A stretch of DNA of 5,925 bases from CAIWHR01 sp040006895 (GTDB taxonomy: Bacteria; Pseudomonadota; Gammaproteobacteria; Burkholderiales; Casimicrobiaceae), in contig JBDTWB010000225.1 in NCBI GenBank assembly GCA_040006895.1, positions 1 through 5,925 on the forward strand, written 5' to 3'. The notes beneath the pieces are model-generated. The model had not been told where the DNA came from. It ran no database searches and saw nothing but the letters and a program-made list of their open reading frames with translations. Both the position numbers and the translations under genes were made by a program. This document shows, piece after piece, positions 1-4,949 of this stretch; position 1 is the first letter of the stretch; each line of letters begins with the position of its first letter.

Positions 1-5
1 TCAGT

Positions 6-82
6 GGTGGCTGTAGCTCAGCTGGTAGAGTCCCGGATTGTGATTCCGGTTGTCGCGGGTTCGAGTCCCGTCAGCCACCCCA
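6..82 (+). tRNA. tRNA-His (GTG anticodon)
   Basis: This is a complete cloverleaf. The acceptor stem GTGGCTG (7-13) pairs with CAGCCAC (72-78). The anticodon stem CCGGA/TCCGG (33-37/45-49) encloses the anticodon GTG at 40-42. The T arm has the TTCGAGT loop (60-66) between GCGGG and CCCGT. The extra G at position 6 (G-1) faces C79 as the discriminator base, which is the hallmark of bacterial tRNA-His and the identity element for histidyl-tRNA synthetase. CCA is encoded at 80-82. The gene begins 5 bases inside the window, so its promoter is not visible, and no tRNA follows it. Confidence 0.97.
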
Positions 83-137
83 AAATTTCCCCGGATCGCT
101 GCGCCTCCCAAGAATTTGGTCCGCGCGAGATCCGTCC

Positions 138-153
138 TGGTTGCCGGCAACCA
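138..153. repeat. 16-bp perfect palindrome downstream of tRNA-His
   Basis: TGGTTGCCGGCAACCA is its own reverse complement over all 16 bases, 55 bases after the tRNA CCA end. As RNA it could fold into a 6-bp stem with a CCGG loop, and flanking CCTG/CAGG could extend it after a small bulge. No T run follows, so it is not a canonical intrinsic terminator. It could be an RNA 3'-end structure for the tRNA transcript or a dimeric protein site. Confidence 0.5.
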
Positions 154-554
154 TCAGGTGGCGAAAGCGGGAATCATCGCTCGACTTGCATGAGTCCGCG
201 TCCCGCGGGCGCACGCGCGGGGCCGAAGATGAGTGGCCATCCCGTTCGTCCTCGTAGCTGACCGCACAATCGAGCGTGGTACCCCCGGACGCGCATTCCG
301 TTAACCGGGCTATTGGCCGCGACACCGGCCGCTGCTTCGGGGTCGATCCGGGTTATCGCGAGCTCTCGGAAGCAGGATCCGAAGCACGTGGTCGTGCCTC
401 GGTGATCCTCGATCCCAGCGGCGAACGGCTGGATAGCTTCAGGCGAGTGGGTGGCTTCTCGTTGTCGCCGGTGATACGCAAGGTTTCCCGCTGCGGCAGA
501 TTCTCGGTCACGTTCCTGCAGGCATCTCCGCAACCGGCGACCTACGCGCCGTGG

Positions 555-580
555 TTGGCAGGTCTCCTGCCGGAATTTTA
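555..580 (+). terminator. Weak intrinsic-terminator-like hairpin
   Basis: GGCAGG (557-562) and CCTGCC (566-571) form a perfect 6-bp stem with a TCT loop. Two T-G wobbles extend the stem outward to 555 and 573, followed by AATTTT (574-579). The T run is short, and the nearest certain upstream gene is the tRNA about 470 bases away. The assignment is tentative. Confidence 0.3.
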
Positions 581-790
581 GTGCGCCGTCGACGCGTTCC
601 TTAGCTCGATCGTCGTTCGCCGTACCACAGCCACCGCGCGTGTACCGCCGGCTCGCACGGACGAATGCAATCGAGTTTGAGGGTAACGCCGAAGTCGTAA
701 ATACGCGACCATAGACAACGGCAAGCAGTGTCACACGCCCGCCCGGCGCCGCTGAAGACTCTGCCGTCATCGGCTCAGGAAGCGGGGGCG

Positions 791-818
791 ACGCGGCGCG
801 AGCTGATTCGCGCCGCGT
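791..818 (-). terminator. Strong GC hairpin after the hemerythrin gene
   Basis: ACGCGGCGCGA (791-801) is perfectly complementary to TCGCGCCGCGT (808-818), giving 11-bp arms and a 6-base loop. It lies 23 bases beyond the stop codon of the minus-strand hemerythrin gene, where a terminator is expected. Reading on the minus strand, the bases after it are C-rich rather than U-rich. It therefore may act as a transcript-end stabiliser or in a U-tract-independent terminator, not as a textbook intrinsic terminator. Confidence 0.55.
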
Positions 819-841
819 GAGCAGGAGAGGAGACCTGGCGC

Positions 842-1306
842 CTATGCTTCCGCCGCAGCCTTGAGCTCTTCCTTGCGCTGGGCCATCTGCTCGCCGAGAG
901 CCTTGGTGTCGATCTTGGTTTGGCGAACCTTCTTGAACATCTCGTCCTGCTCTTCCTCGATGTGGTGCGCAACCTCCTCGCCCAGAACCTTCACCTTCGC
1001 GTCATAGTGCGACTCGTCGGGCTCCATGCCTTCGATCTGGGCGATGAGGTCCTTGGCTGACGCATGCTCGACGTCGGCCTCGTCCATGAGGTCGTCGTCG
1101 TCGATCGCTTCCCGCACGGCGGGGTAGAAGATCTCTTCCTCGATTTGGGTATGGATGGTGAGCTCCGCGCAGATCTGCTGCGCGAGTTTCTTCTTGGTAG
1201 CGTAAGCCTTCTCTCCCAGACCCTCGTAGTCCTTGAACATCTTCTGCACGGCCTTGTGATCGTCGGTCAGGAGTGCGATGGCATCGGTTGCGGGTTGCTT
1301 GCTCAC
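842..1306 (-). CDS. Hemerythrin HHE-domain protein
   Basis: This is a 154-residue cytoplasmic protein of the HHE cation-binding (hemerythrin) family: four-helix-bundle proteins that bind a non-haem di-iron centre and are linked to O2, NO or peroxide sensing, storage or protection. The likely iron ligands are all present in family order: H17 (DDHKAV), the H52-xxx-E56 pair (HTQIEEEIFYP), H81 (DVEHAS), and H114/H115 with E119 (HHIEEEQDE). Residues 125-154 form a charged Lys/Glu/Ala-rich helical tail. No signal peptide or membrane segment is visible. The start is GTG at 1306, because a GAGAGGA Shine-Dalgarno sits 5 bases upstream and family similarity begins right there. The open frame continues upstream to 1561, but that part is Arg/Ala-rich and unlike the family. 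The gene is monocistronic, followed by a strong hairpin, and divergent from the RHH-esterase pair. Its physiological ligand cannot be read from sequence. Confidence 0.9.
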   Translation of the reverse strand: MSKQPATDAIALLTDDHKAVQKMFKDYEGLGEKAYATKKKLAQQICAELTIHTQIEEEIFYPAVREAIDDDDLMDEADVEHASAKDLIAQIEGMEPDESHYDAKVKVLGEEVAHHIEEEQDEMFKKVRQTKIDTKALGEQMAQRKEELKAAAEA

Positions 1307-1311
1307 GGTAA

Positions 1312-1318
1312 TCCTCTC
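1312..1318 (-). promoter_or_regulatory. Ribosome binding site fixing the hemerythrin GTG start
   Basis: The minus strand reads GAGAGGA, 5 bases before the GTG at 1306. This decides the start against the longer open frame and against an in-frame ATG further upstream in the spacer. Confidence 0.75.
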
Positions 1319-1327
1319 GATATGGTG

Positions 1328-1341
1328 GGGCCGGTCGGCCC
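1328..1341 (-). other. Small hairpin in the hemerythrin 5' region
   Basis: GGGCC (1328-1332) and GGCCC (1337-1341) form a 5-bp GC stem with a 4-base loop, ending 9 bases before the ribosome binding site on the minus strand. It could modulate translation initiation if transcribed, but the stem is short and could be chance in GC-rich DNA. Confidence 0.25.
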
Positions 1342-1480
1342 TGGCAACGTGACCATAGCGCGCGCTTTCGGTGCTCGCTGTAGGCATCGGCTCGGGATCG
1401 TTGTAGGCCACGAGGAAGGCGCGGTCGACGGCACCGCAACCTCGCGATGCTGCGATTTCGGCGCGTCCAAATTTCCGGGG

Positions 1481-1508
1481 TTGACCTAGGGATCCGCGCT
1501 CAAATAAT
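1481..1508 (+). promoter_or_regulatory. Sigma70-like promoter for the RHH-esterase operon (distal)
   Basis: TTGACC (1481-1486) matches the -35 consensus at 5 of 6. AATAAT (1503-1508) matches the -10 at 5 of 6. The spacer is 16 bases. This is the best sigma70 match in the divergent intergenic region. Transcription would begin near 1515 and run through the dyad at 1552-1567. Confidence 0.6.
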
Positions 1509-1521
1509 CCGGCCCGGCAGC

Positions 1522-1550
1522 TTGCAACGCCACCGAACGTATGGTGTAAT
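1522..1550 (+). promoter_or_regulatory. Second sigma70-like promoter (proximal)
   Basis: TTGCAA (1522-1527, 4 of 6) and TGTAAT (1545-1550, 5 of 6) are separated by 17 bases. The predicted start near 1557 falls inside the dyad at 1552-1567, so a protein bound there would block it. It may be used in tandem with, or instead of, the promoter at 1481-1508. Confidence 0.4.
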
Positions 1551-1551
1551 C

Positions 1552-1589
1552 CCATCCACATGGATGGTATATGGATGGTTGCAGGATGG
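1552..1589 (+). promoter_or_regulatory. Candidate operator: dyad plus spaced direct repeats
   Basis: CCATCCA and TGGATGG (1552-1558 and 1561-1567) form a perfect inverted repeat around CA. The half-site TGGATGG recurs at 1572-1578, 11 bases later, and GGATGG recurs at 1584-1589, 12 bases after that. Half-sites on roughly one helical face are typical of cooperative binding by ribbon-helix-helix dimers. The array overlaps the predicted transcription start and the start codon of the RHH gene. Autoregulation is an inference from this placement. Confidence 0.5.
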
Positions 1590-2014
1590 TAAAGATCAGG
1601 ACTCTGTCACCGCAGCCGCACCCTCCGGTGGGCGAAACGGAGAAGCTCACCATCAACCTGGGCGTGGTCGATCTCGGCCAGGTCGATCTCCTGGTGCAGG
1701 AGGGGTTTTACTCCAACCGTACCGACCTGATCCGGACAGCGATCCGCAACCAGCTTGCAATGCATGCCGCCGTGGTGCAGCGCACGGTCGCGCGGCGCAC
1801 CCTGACGTTGGGATTGCAGCATTTCAGCCGCAGCGATCTGGAGCAGGCGCAGGTCGCGGGACAGATGCTCGAGATCCACGTCGTGGGGCTGGCCCGTATC
1901 GCGCCGGACGTATCGGCCGAACTCGCCCGCGCGACCATCGGGTCTGTCCAGGTTCTCGGCGCATTTCACGCTAGCCCGGCCGTGCGCAAGGCCCTTGCCG
2001 ATCGCATGATTTGA
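1586..2014 (+). CDS. CopG-type ribbon-helix-helix transcriptional regulator
   Basis: This is a 142-residue protein. Residues 20-57 have the ribbon-helix-helix pattern: a short beta strand (EKLTINLGVVDL), helix 1 (about 31-39) and helix 2 with YSNRTDLIRTAIRNQL (42-57), where SNRTD.IR is typical of RHH DNA-binding proteins. Residues of about 75-135 form a second, non-RHH domain ending ASPAVRKALADR, probably for oligomerisation or effector sensing. From memory, proteins of this two-part design often sit directly before PHB-depolymerase-family esterase genes in Proteobacteria. The start at 1586 is preferred because GGATGG lies 7 bases upstream and the sequence from M-V-K-I-R looks like the family N terminus. 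An in-frame ATG at 1571 would add five residues. The esterase follows after 22 bases, so the two are probably co-transcribed. The likely role is repressor of its own operon, through the repeats at 1552-1589. The inducer is unknown. Confidence 0.85.
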   Translation: MVKIRTLSPQPHPPVGETEKLTINLGVVDLGQVDLLVQEGFYSNRTDLIRTAIRNQLAMHAAVVQRTVARRTLTLGLQHFSRSDLEQAQVAGQMLEIHVVGLARIAPDVSAELARATIGSVQVLGAFHASPAVRKALADRMI

Positions 2015-2025
2015 ACTCTCTTACC

Positions 2026-2030
2026 AAGGA
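2026..2030 (+). promoter_or_regulatory. Ribosome binding site supporting a TTG start for the esterase
   Basis: AAGGA lies 6 bases before TTG at 2037. No ATG is in frame until codon 106 (about 2352), which would remove the whole N-terminal region, so this site favours the TTG start. Confidence 0.65.
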
Positions 2031-2036
2031 ACGTCA

Positions 2037-3266
2037 TTGAAGAACTTTGACAGGCGCGCACTGCCGCGGCTCCCCAGCGTCCCGTTGGCACCTTGGCCAC
2101 CGATCGGCCGCGCGTCCCCGCTGGTCGATGTGTCCGACACCATCCGGCGTGCGCTGGCCGCCGCCGGGTTGGACGCGGACGCTGAATGCGGTCCGCTGAA
2201 AGGCGTCACCGCCACGATCCAGCAGGCACTGGCGAGCGCCGGCATCGCCCCTCCCCCCGTCGAGGCCGCGCGCGGGGCGATCATCGAGGGCGTTGCACGC
2301 GAAGTCGGACCCTCGGCGCCGATCGATGCCGGCGGCGAGCCCGGTGCTGCAATGCAGCCGGAACCCCGTGGCGCATTTCTCGATCGTTGCTTCGACGGCA
2401 ATGCCGGGACACGTGCATACAAGGTGTATTTGCCGATGTGCTATGCGGAAATGTCGGAAGAGTCGCTGCCGTTGGTGGTGATGCTGCACGGATGCACGCA
2501 ATCGCCCGCCGACTTCGCCGCCGGTACGCGAATGAACGCGCTAGCCGACCAGCATCGGTTCGTCGTCGTTTATCCCGAGCAGGCGGGCCATGCCAACGCA
2601 TCGAGATGCTGGAACTGGTTTCGCTCGGAAGATCAGCACCGGGACCGCGGCGAACCTTCGCTTCTCGCGGGCATGACGCGCGAGGTCGTCGCCCACTATC
2701 GGATCGACGCGCGACGCGTGTTCGTGGCGGGGCTATCGGCCGGCGGCGCGATGGCCGCGATCCTAGCGGCCGTGTACCCCGAGCTCTTCGCCGCGGTTGG
2801 CGTGCACTCGGGCTTACCCTGCGGCGCAGCCCACGACGTGGCGTCGGCATTTGCCGCGATGCGCGGGGTCGCGGGCGACGTCGCCGCTCGCCCGGCAGGG
2901 CGTGCAGTACCAGAGGCCGCGACACCGGAGGTCCCGGTCATCGTTTTCCACGGCAGTGCCGACCAGACCGTCGATGCGCGCAATGGCGCCGCAATCGTCG
3001 CGCGCGCCGTCGGAGCGCACGCGCGGTTCCGACCGCTGCAGACCAGCATTCACGTCAGCACCCCGCAGGACGGACGCAAGTACCGCCGCACTGTGCATGC
3101 CGATGGCACGGGTCGGGTGCTGGTCGAACACTGGCAGCTTGATGGAGGTGGTCATGCCTGGTCGGGAGGCAGCCCCCGCGGGTCCTTCACCGATGCCCGG
3201 GGGCCCGACGCCTCGACGGAGATGATCCGCTTCTTCTTCGCACAGCCGCGCGCCGGCTTGGCATGA
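2037..3266 (+). CDS. PHB-depolymerase-family esterase, cytoplasmic type
   Basis: This is a 409-residue alpha/beta-hydrolase of the PHB depolymerase/LpqC-like esterase family, which hydrolyses polyhydroxyalkanoate chains or related esters. Residues 1-112 form an accessory N-terminal region and 113-405 the catalytic domain. The oxyanion-side motif is LHGCTQ (150-155). The nucleophile elbow is GLSAGG with S234. The acid is D309 in FHGSADQT, and the base is H373 in DGGGHAWSGG. The C-terminal GSFTDARGPDAS (382-393) is also characteristic. No signal peptide is seen, so it probably acts inside the cell, unlike secreted depolymerases. The N-terminal region has a repeated helical motif (about 34-45 and 60-71). 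The start is TTG with AAGGA 6 bases upstream. It lies 22 bases after the RHH regulator gene and is probably in one operon with it. The true substrate (native PHA granule, oligomer or another acyl ester) cannot be told from sequence. Confidence 0.9.
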   Translation: MKNFDRRALPRLPSVPLAPWPPIGRASPLVDVSDTIRRALAAAGLDADAECGPLKGVTATIQQALASAGIAPPPVEAARGAIIEGVAREVGPSAPIDAGGEPGAAMQPEPRGAFLDRCFDGNAGTRAYKVYLPMCYAEMSEESLPLVVMLHGCTQSPADFAAGTRMNALADQHRFVVVYPEQAGHANASRCWNWFRSEDQHRDRGEPSLLAGMTREVVAHYRIDARRVFVAGLSAGGAMAAILAAVYPELFAAVGVHSGLPCGAAHDVASAFAAMRGVAGDVAARPAGRAVPEAATPEVPVIVFHGSADQTVDARNGAAIVARAVGAHARFRPLQTSIHVSTPQDGRKYRRTVHADGTGRVLVEHWQLDGGGHAWSGGSPRGSFTDARGPDASTEMIRFFFAQPRAGLA

Positions 3267-3638
3267 ACTGGACAGGCCAGGGCAGCGTCGCAAATCGATC
3301 TTGAGCCACGCACCTGATCTTTTTCGCGATGAACATGCGATAGCCGGGCACACCGTCGCCCTGGAGGCTCGCCAGGCGGTCGATCAGCGCGCGCCTGGTG
3401 TTCGCGGTTGCGCCACGCGTGCTTTCGCAGCCGCGCCTCGGCTTGCGCGCCATCGTGGCCGGTGAGCACCGGCAGGATGATCATAGGGTCGTCGTGCGCG
3501 CGGGATAGACGGTCGATGACTCGTCGCAGAGCGGCGCTGAAGGTTGAATGCAGCGGCGGACCGAACGGCTGAAATTTCAGCGAGCTGGCCGCGTGCAAGC
3601 ACGTCGTCCAACGGCCCGTACCCGCAGTCACCGCAACG
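3267..3638. other. Spacer with a possible frameshifted minus-strand ORF
   Basis: No intact recognisable gene is present. On the minus strand, a frame opening with GTG at 3631, 7 bases past the stop of the solute-binding-protein gene, reads with GC-rich third positions down to about 3395 (for example DDPMIILPVLTGHDGAQAEA). It then turns into Arg/Pro-rich text. A second frame then carries coding-like text (RALIDRLASLQGDGVPGYRM, then FIAKKIR) and runs past the esterase stop. Joining them needs a one-base skip near the GCGCGCGC tract at 3387-3394. There is no Shine-Dalgarno and I do not recognise the product. It may be a decayed gene, a sequencing error in a real small gene, or chance. A five-T run at 3320-3324 after the esterase is not backed by a good hairpin. 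Confidence 0.35.
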
Positions 3639-4619
3639 TTACTCGATCAGCTGGTCGGCGCGGAGGAGCACCGCCTGCGGTATGGTCAGGCCAAGTGCCT
3701 TGGCGGTCTTCAGGTTGATGACCAGTTCCAGCTTGACGGGCAACTCGATTGGCAGGTCGGCGGGCTTGGCGCCCTTGCGGATCCGATCGACGTAACTGGC
3801 CAGTCGACGGTAGCAGTCTTCGAGGACAGGGCCGTAGATGGCCAGGTTGCCGCTGCGCGCGAATGGCGCCCAGCCATCGATCGCCGGGACCTTTTGCTGG
3901 AGCGAAAAGGCTGCGATGCGGGACGCGAAGCTCATCGTAAAGCCGTCGGCGAAGGCGACGATCGCTTCATCGCCCCCGCGCGCGATGTCCGCCAGTGCTC
4001 GTTCCATTTCCGCTTCGCTGCGGACGGGGAAATAGCGTGACGCCATGCCGAGCTGGGCCGCGGCGGCTTGGGCAACGGCGAACTCCCTTTGCTCGCCGGG
4101 ATGCTGCGGATTGGCGAGGAACGCGACGCGCTTCAAGCCCGGCAGGATGTCACGCAACACTTCCAGTCGCTTGCCGACGATTTCGAGCGTAAACAGGCTG
4201 ATCCCGGTCAGGTTTCGGCCGGGACGTGCGAAGCTGTCCACGATCTTCGCTTCGACCGGATCGCCGCTGTAGGTAAACACGATCGGCGTCTTCACCCCGG
4301 CGCGAAGCAGCGGCGTGAGCGCGAGACCTCCCTGCGACACGATGACATCGGGGCGCGCACTGACGATCTCCGGCGCCAGAGCTTCGAGCCGCGCGGCCGA
4401 ACCCTCGCCATACCAGGGGCTGACCGTGTAATCCCGACCCTCCCTGTAGCCCAGTTCGCGCATGCCGATCATGAACGCGGCGAGCCCGGGTGACGGCTCG
4501 CCGGCACGCTCGATCGTGACCCATGCCAGCCGATAGGCGCGGGTGCCCTGCGCGAAGGCGGCGAGGGTCTTCGCGGCCGCGAGGGCCCCGAGCGTGGCGC
4601 ACACGGTCCGACGTTTCAT
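3639..4619 (-). CDS. ABC transporter substrate-binding protein (ABC_sub_bind family)
   Basis: This is a 326-residue periplasmic binding protein of the ABC_sub_bind type. The N terminus MKRRTVCATLGALAAA, continuing to A-F-A|Q near residue 23, is an export signal; the twin Arg at 3-4 resembles Tat-type leaders common in this family. Family landmarks follow in order: a GYREGRDY-like segment, PDVIVSQGG, TPIVFTYSGDPVEAKIVDS, FARPGRNLTGIS, the KRLEVLRDILPGLKRVAFLANP stretch, and a C terminus ending LGLTIPQAVLLRADQLIE. Known members bind varied small molecules, so the ligand cannot be inferred. The start is the ATG at 4619 because the signal peptide begins there; the open frame up to 4862 is Arg-rich and unlike the family. 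No clear Shine-Dalgarno is seen. No permease or ATPase gene adjoins it. It diverges from tcuA across about 330 bases, which raises but does not show a role in capture of tricarboxylates. Confidence 0.88.
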   Translation of the reverse strand: MKRRTVCATLGALAAAKTLAAFAQGTRAYRLAWVTIERAGEPSPGLAAFMIGMRELGYREGRDYTVSPWYGEGSAARLEALAPEIVSARPDVIVSQGGLALTPLLRAGVKTPIVFTYSGDPVEAKIVDSFARPGRNLTGISLFTLEIVGKRLEVLRDILPGLKRVAFLANPQHPGEQREFAVAQAAAAQLGMASRYFPVRSEAEMERALADIARGGDEAIVAFADGFTMSFASRIAAFSLQQKVPAIDGWAPFARSGNLAIYGPVLEDCYRRLASYVDRIRKGAKPADLPIELPVKLELVINLKTAKALGLTIPQAVLLRADQLIE

Positions 4620-4714
4620 GGCGACTCGTGAATAGACAACAGAGTGGCCCCGCGTGCGGCAGAAGGTGAAAAGTGCGCGCGATGGCTCCCGGGTCCGGTC
4701 GCACCACGCTACTC

Positions 4715-4736
4715 CCTTGTCCCGTGAGGGGCAAGG
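4715..4736 (+). repeat. 9-bp hairpin with a GNRA-type loop
   Basis: CCTTGTCCC (4715-4723) pairs with GGGGCAAGG (4728-4736) through nine pairs, one of them T-G, around the loop GTGA. As plus-strand RNA this is a fully paired stem with a GUGA (GNRA) tetraloop. On the minus strand the wobble becomes a C-A mismatch and the loop UCAC, so any RNA role would favour the plus strand. Confidence 0.45.
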
Positions 4737-4891
4737 CAGTGGGTAAGTCCGTCCGCCGTCCAGGTGCAGGGTGCCCCTCCCGGCGCGCGTCGATCCGCGA
4801 AGGCAAGCGCCGTGCGGGTCGCGTGATCTCGCCCGGGTGAAAGGTGGCGACCCGGGGAGCATCGGTCACGTCGGGAAGCGAGTGCAGCGGT

Positions 4892-4911
4892 AACATGCCG
4901 GGAACATGCCG
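4892..4911 (+). promoter_or_regulatory. Candidate activator site: AACATGCCG direct repeat
   Basis: AACATGCCG occurs twice (4892-4900 and 4903-4911) with an 11-base period, one helical turn. It spans about -58 to -39 relative to a predicted start at 4949/4950, just upstream of where the -35 box should be. Because that -35 is missing, an activator is plausible. Known tcu operons in Salmonella use the LysR-type regulator TcuR, but no regulator gene is in the window. Confidence 0.4.
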
Positions 4912-4936
4912 AGAGGGGGCGCACTTTCGGCGCTCG

Positions 4937-4942
4937 TACAAT
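4937..4942 (+). promoter_or_regulatory. -10 element upstream of tcuA
   Basis: TACAAT matches TATAAT at 5 of 6. At 16-18 bases upstream there is only a G-rich run with no -35 resemblance, and no extended -10 TG is present. The predicted start, 7 to 8 bases downstream, coincides with the ATG at 4950. Confidence 0.45.
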
Positions 4943-4949
4943 CGCCGCC

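Larger units (their letters stand above)
83..841. other. Gene-poor spacer between tRNA-His and the hemerythrin gene
   Basis: No reading frame here resembles a known family. The best is a 101-codon plus-strand frame (276-581, GTG start, no convincing Shine-Dalgarno), with third positions moderately GC-rich at roughly 70% by eye. It has no recognisable domain and ends in a TAG inside a hairpin-like stretch. An overlapping minus-strand frame (174-770) is Arg/Ala-rich and looks like a shadow or random frame. The structures that can be seen are a 16-bp palindrome (138-153), a small GC hairpin before a short T run (555-580), and the strong hairpin behind the hemerythrin gene (791-818). I would not annotate a protein here without homology evidence. 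Confidence 0.6.
4620..4949. other. Divergent intergenic region, rich in inverted repeats
   Basis: No protein gene is credible here; minus-strand open frames crossing it are Arg/Pro-rich shadows. It contains a 9-bp hairpin with a GTGA loop (4715-4736) and a competing 8-bp pairing (4726-4733 with 4772-4779). Two mutually exclusive 7-bp-arm hairpins share bases 4850-4853. A direct repeat AACATGCCG sits at 4892-4900 and 4903-4911, and a TACAAT -10 box at 4937-4942. I found no match to conserved cores of the cobalamin, TPP, FMN, glycine or c-di-GMP riboswitches. The promoter of the minus-strand binding-protein gene must also lie here, but no clear consensus pair was found. Confidence 0.55.

Noticed and set aside
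6..82. tRNA-His as an integration site for a mobile element
   Set aside because: No integrase gene and no second copy of the tRNA 3' end was seen within the window.
4..261. Plus-strand 85-codon frame beginning in the tRNA
   Set aside because: Its first third is the translation of tRNA-His itself (the common AQLVES...VAGSSPVSHP artefact) and the rest has no family resemblance.
1307..1561. N-terminal extension of the hemerythrin frame
   Set aside because: Composition is unlike the family, it crosses the promoter region of the divergent operon, and the GTG at 1306 has a good ribosome binding site.
3320..3324. Five-T run after the esterase as an intrinsic terminator
   Set aside because: The preceding bases offer only a 4-bp GATC/GATC pairing, not a stable GC stem.
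2186..3353. Long frames on both strands overlapping the esterase gene
   Set aside because: They are Arg/Pro-rich shadows typical of GC-rich coding DNA; only the frame from 2037 carries a coherent hydrolase with its catalytic triad.
4681..4860. Cobalamin or other known riboswitch upstream of the binding-protein gene or tcuA
   Set aside because: Fragments resemble a B12-box piece (CCACTGCC on the minus strand), but the remaining conserved cores are absent.
4620..4862. N-terminal extension of the solute-binding protein frame
   Set aside because: The signal peptide begins at the ATG at 4619; an 81-residue Arg-rich extension would bury it.
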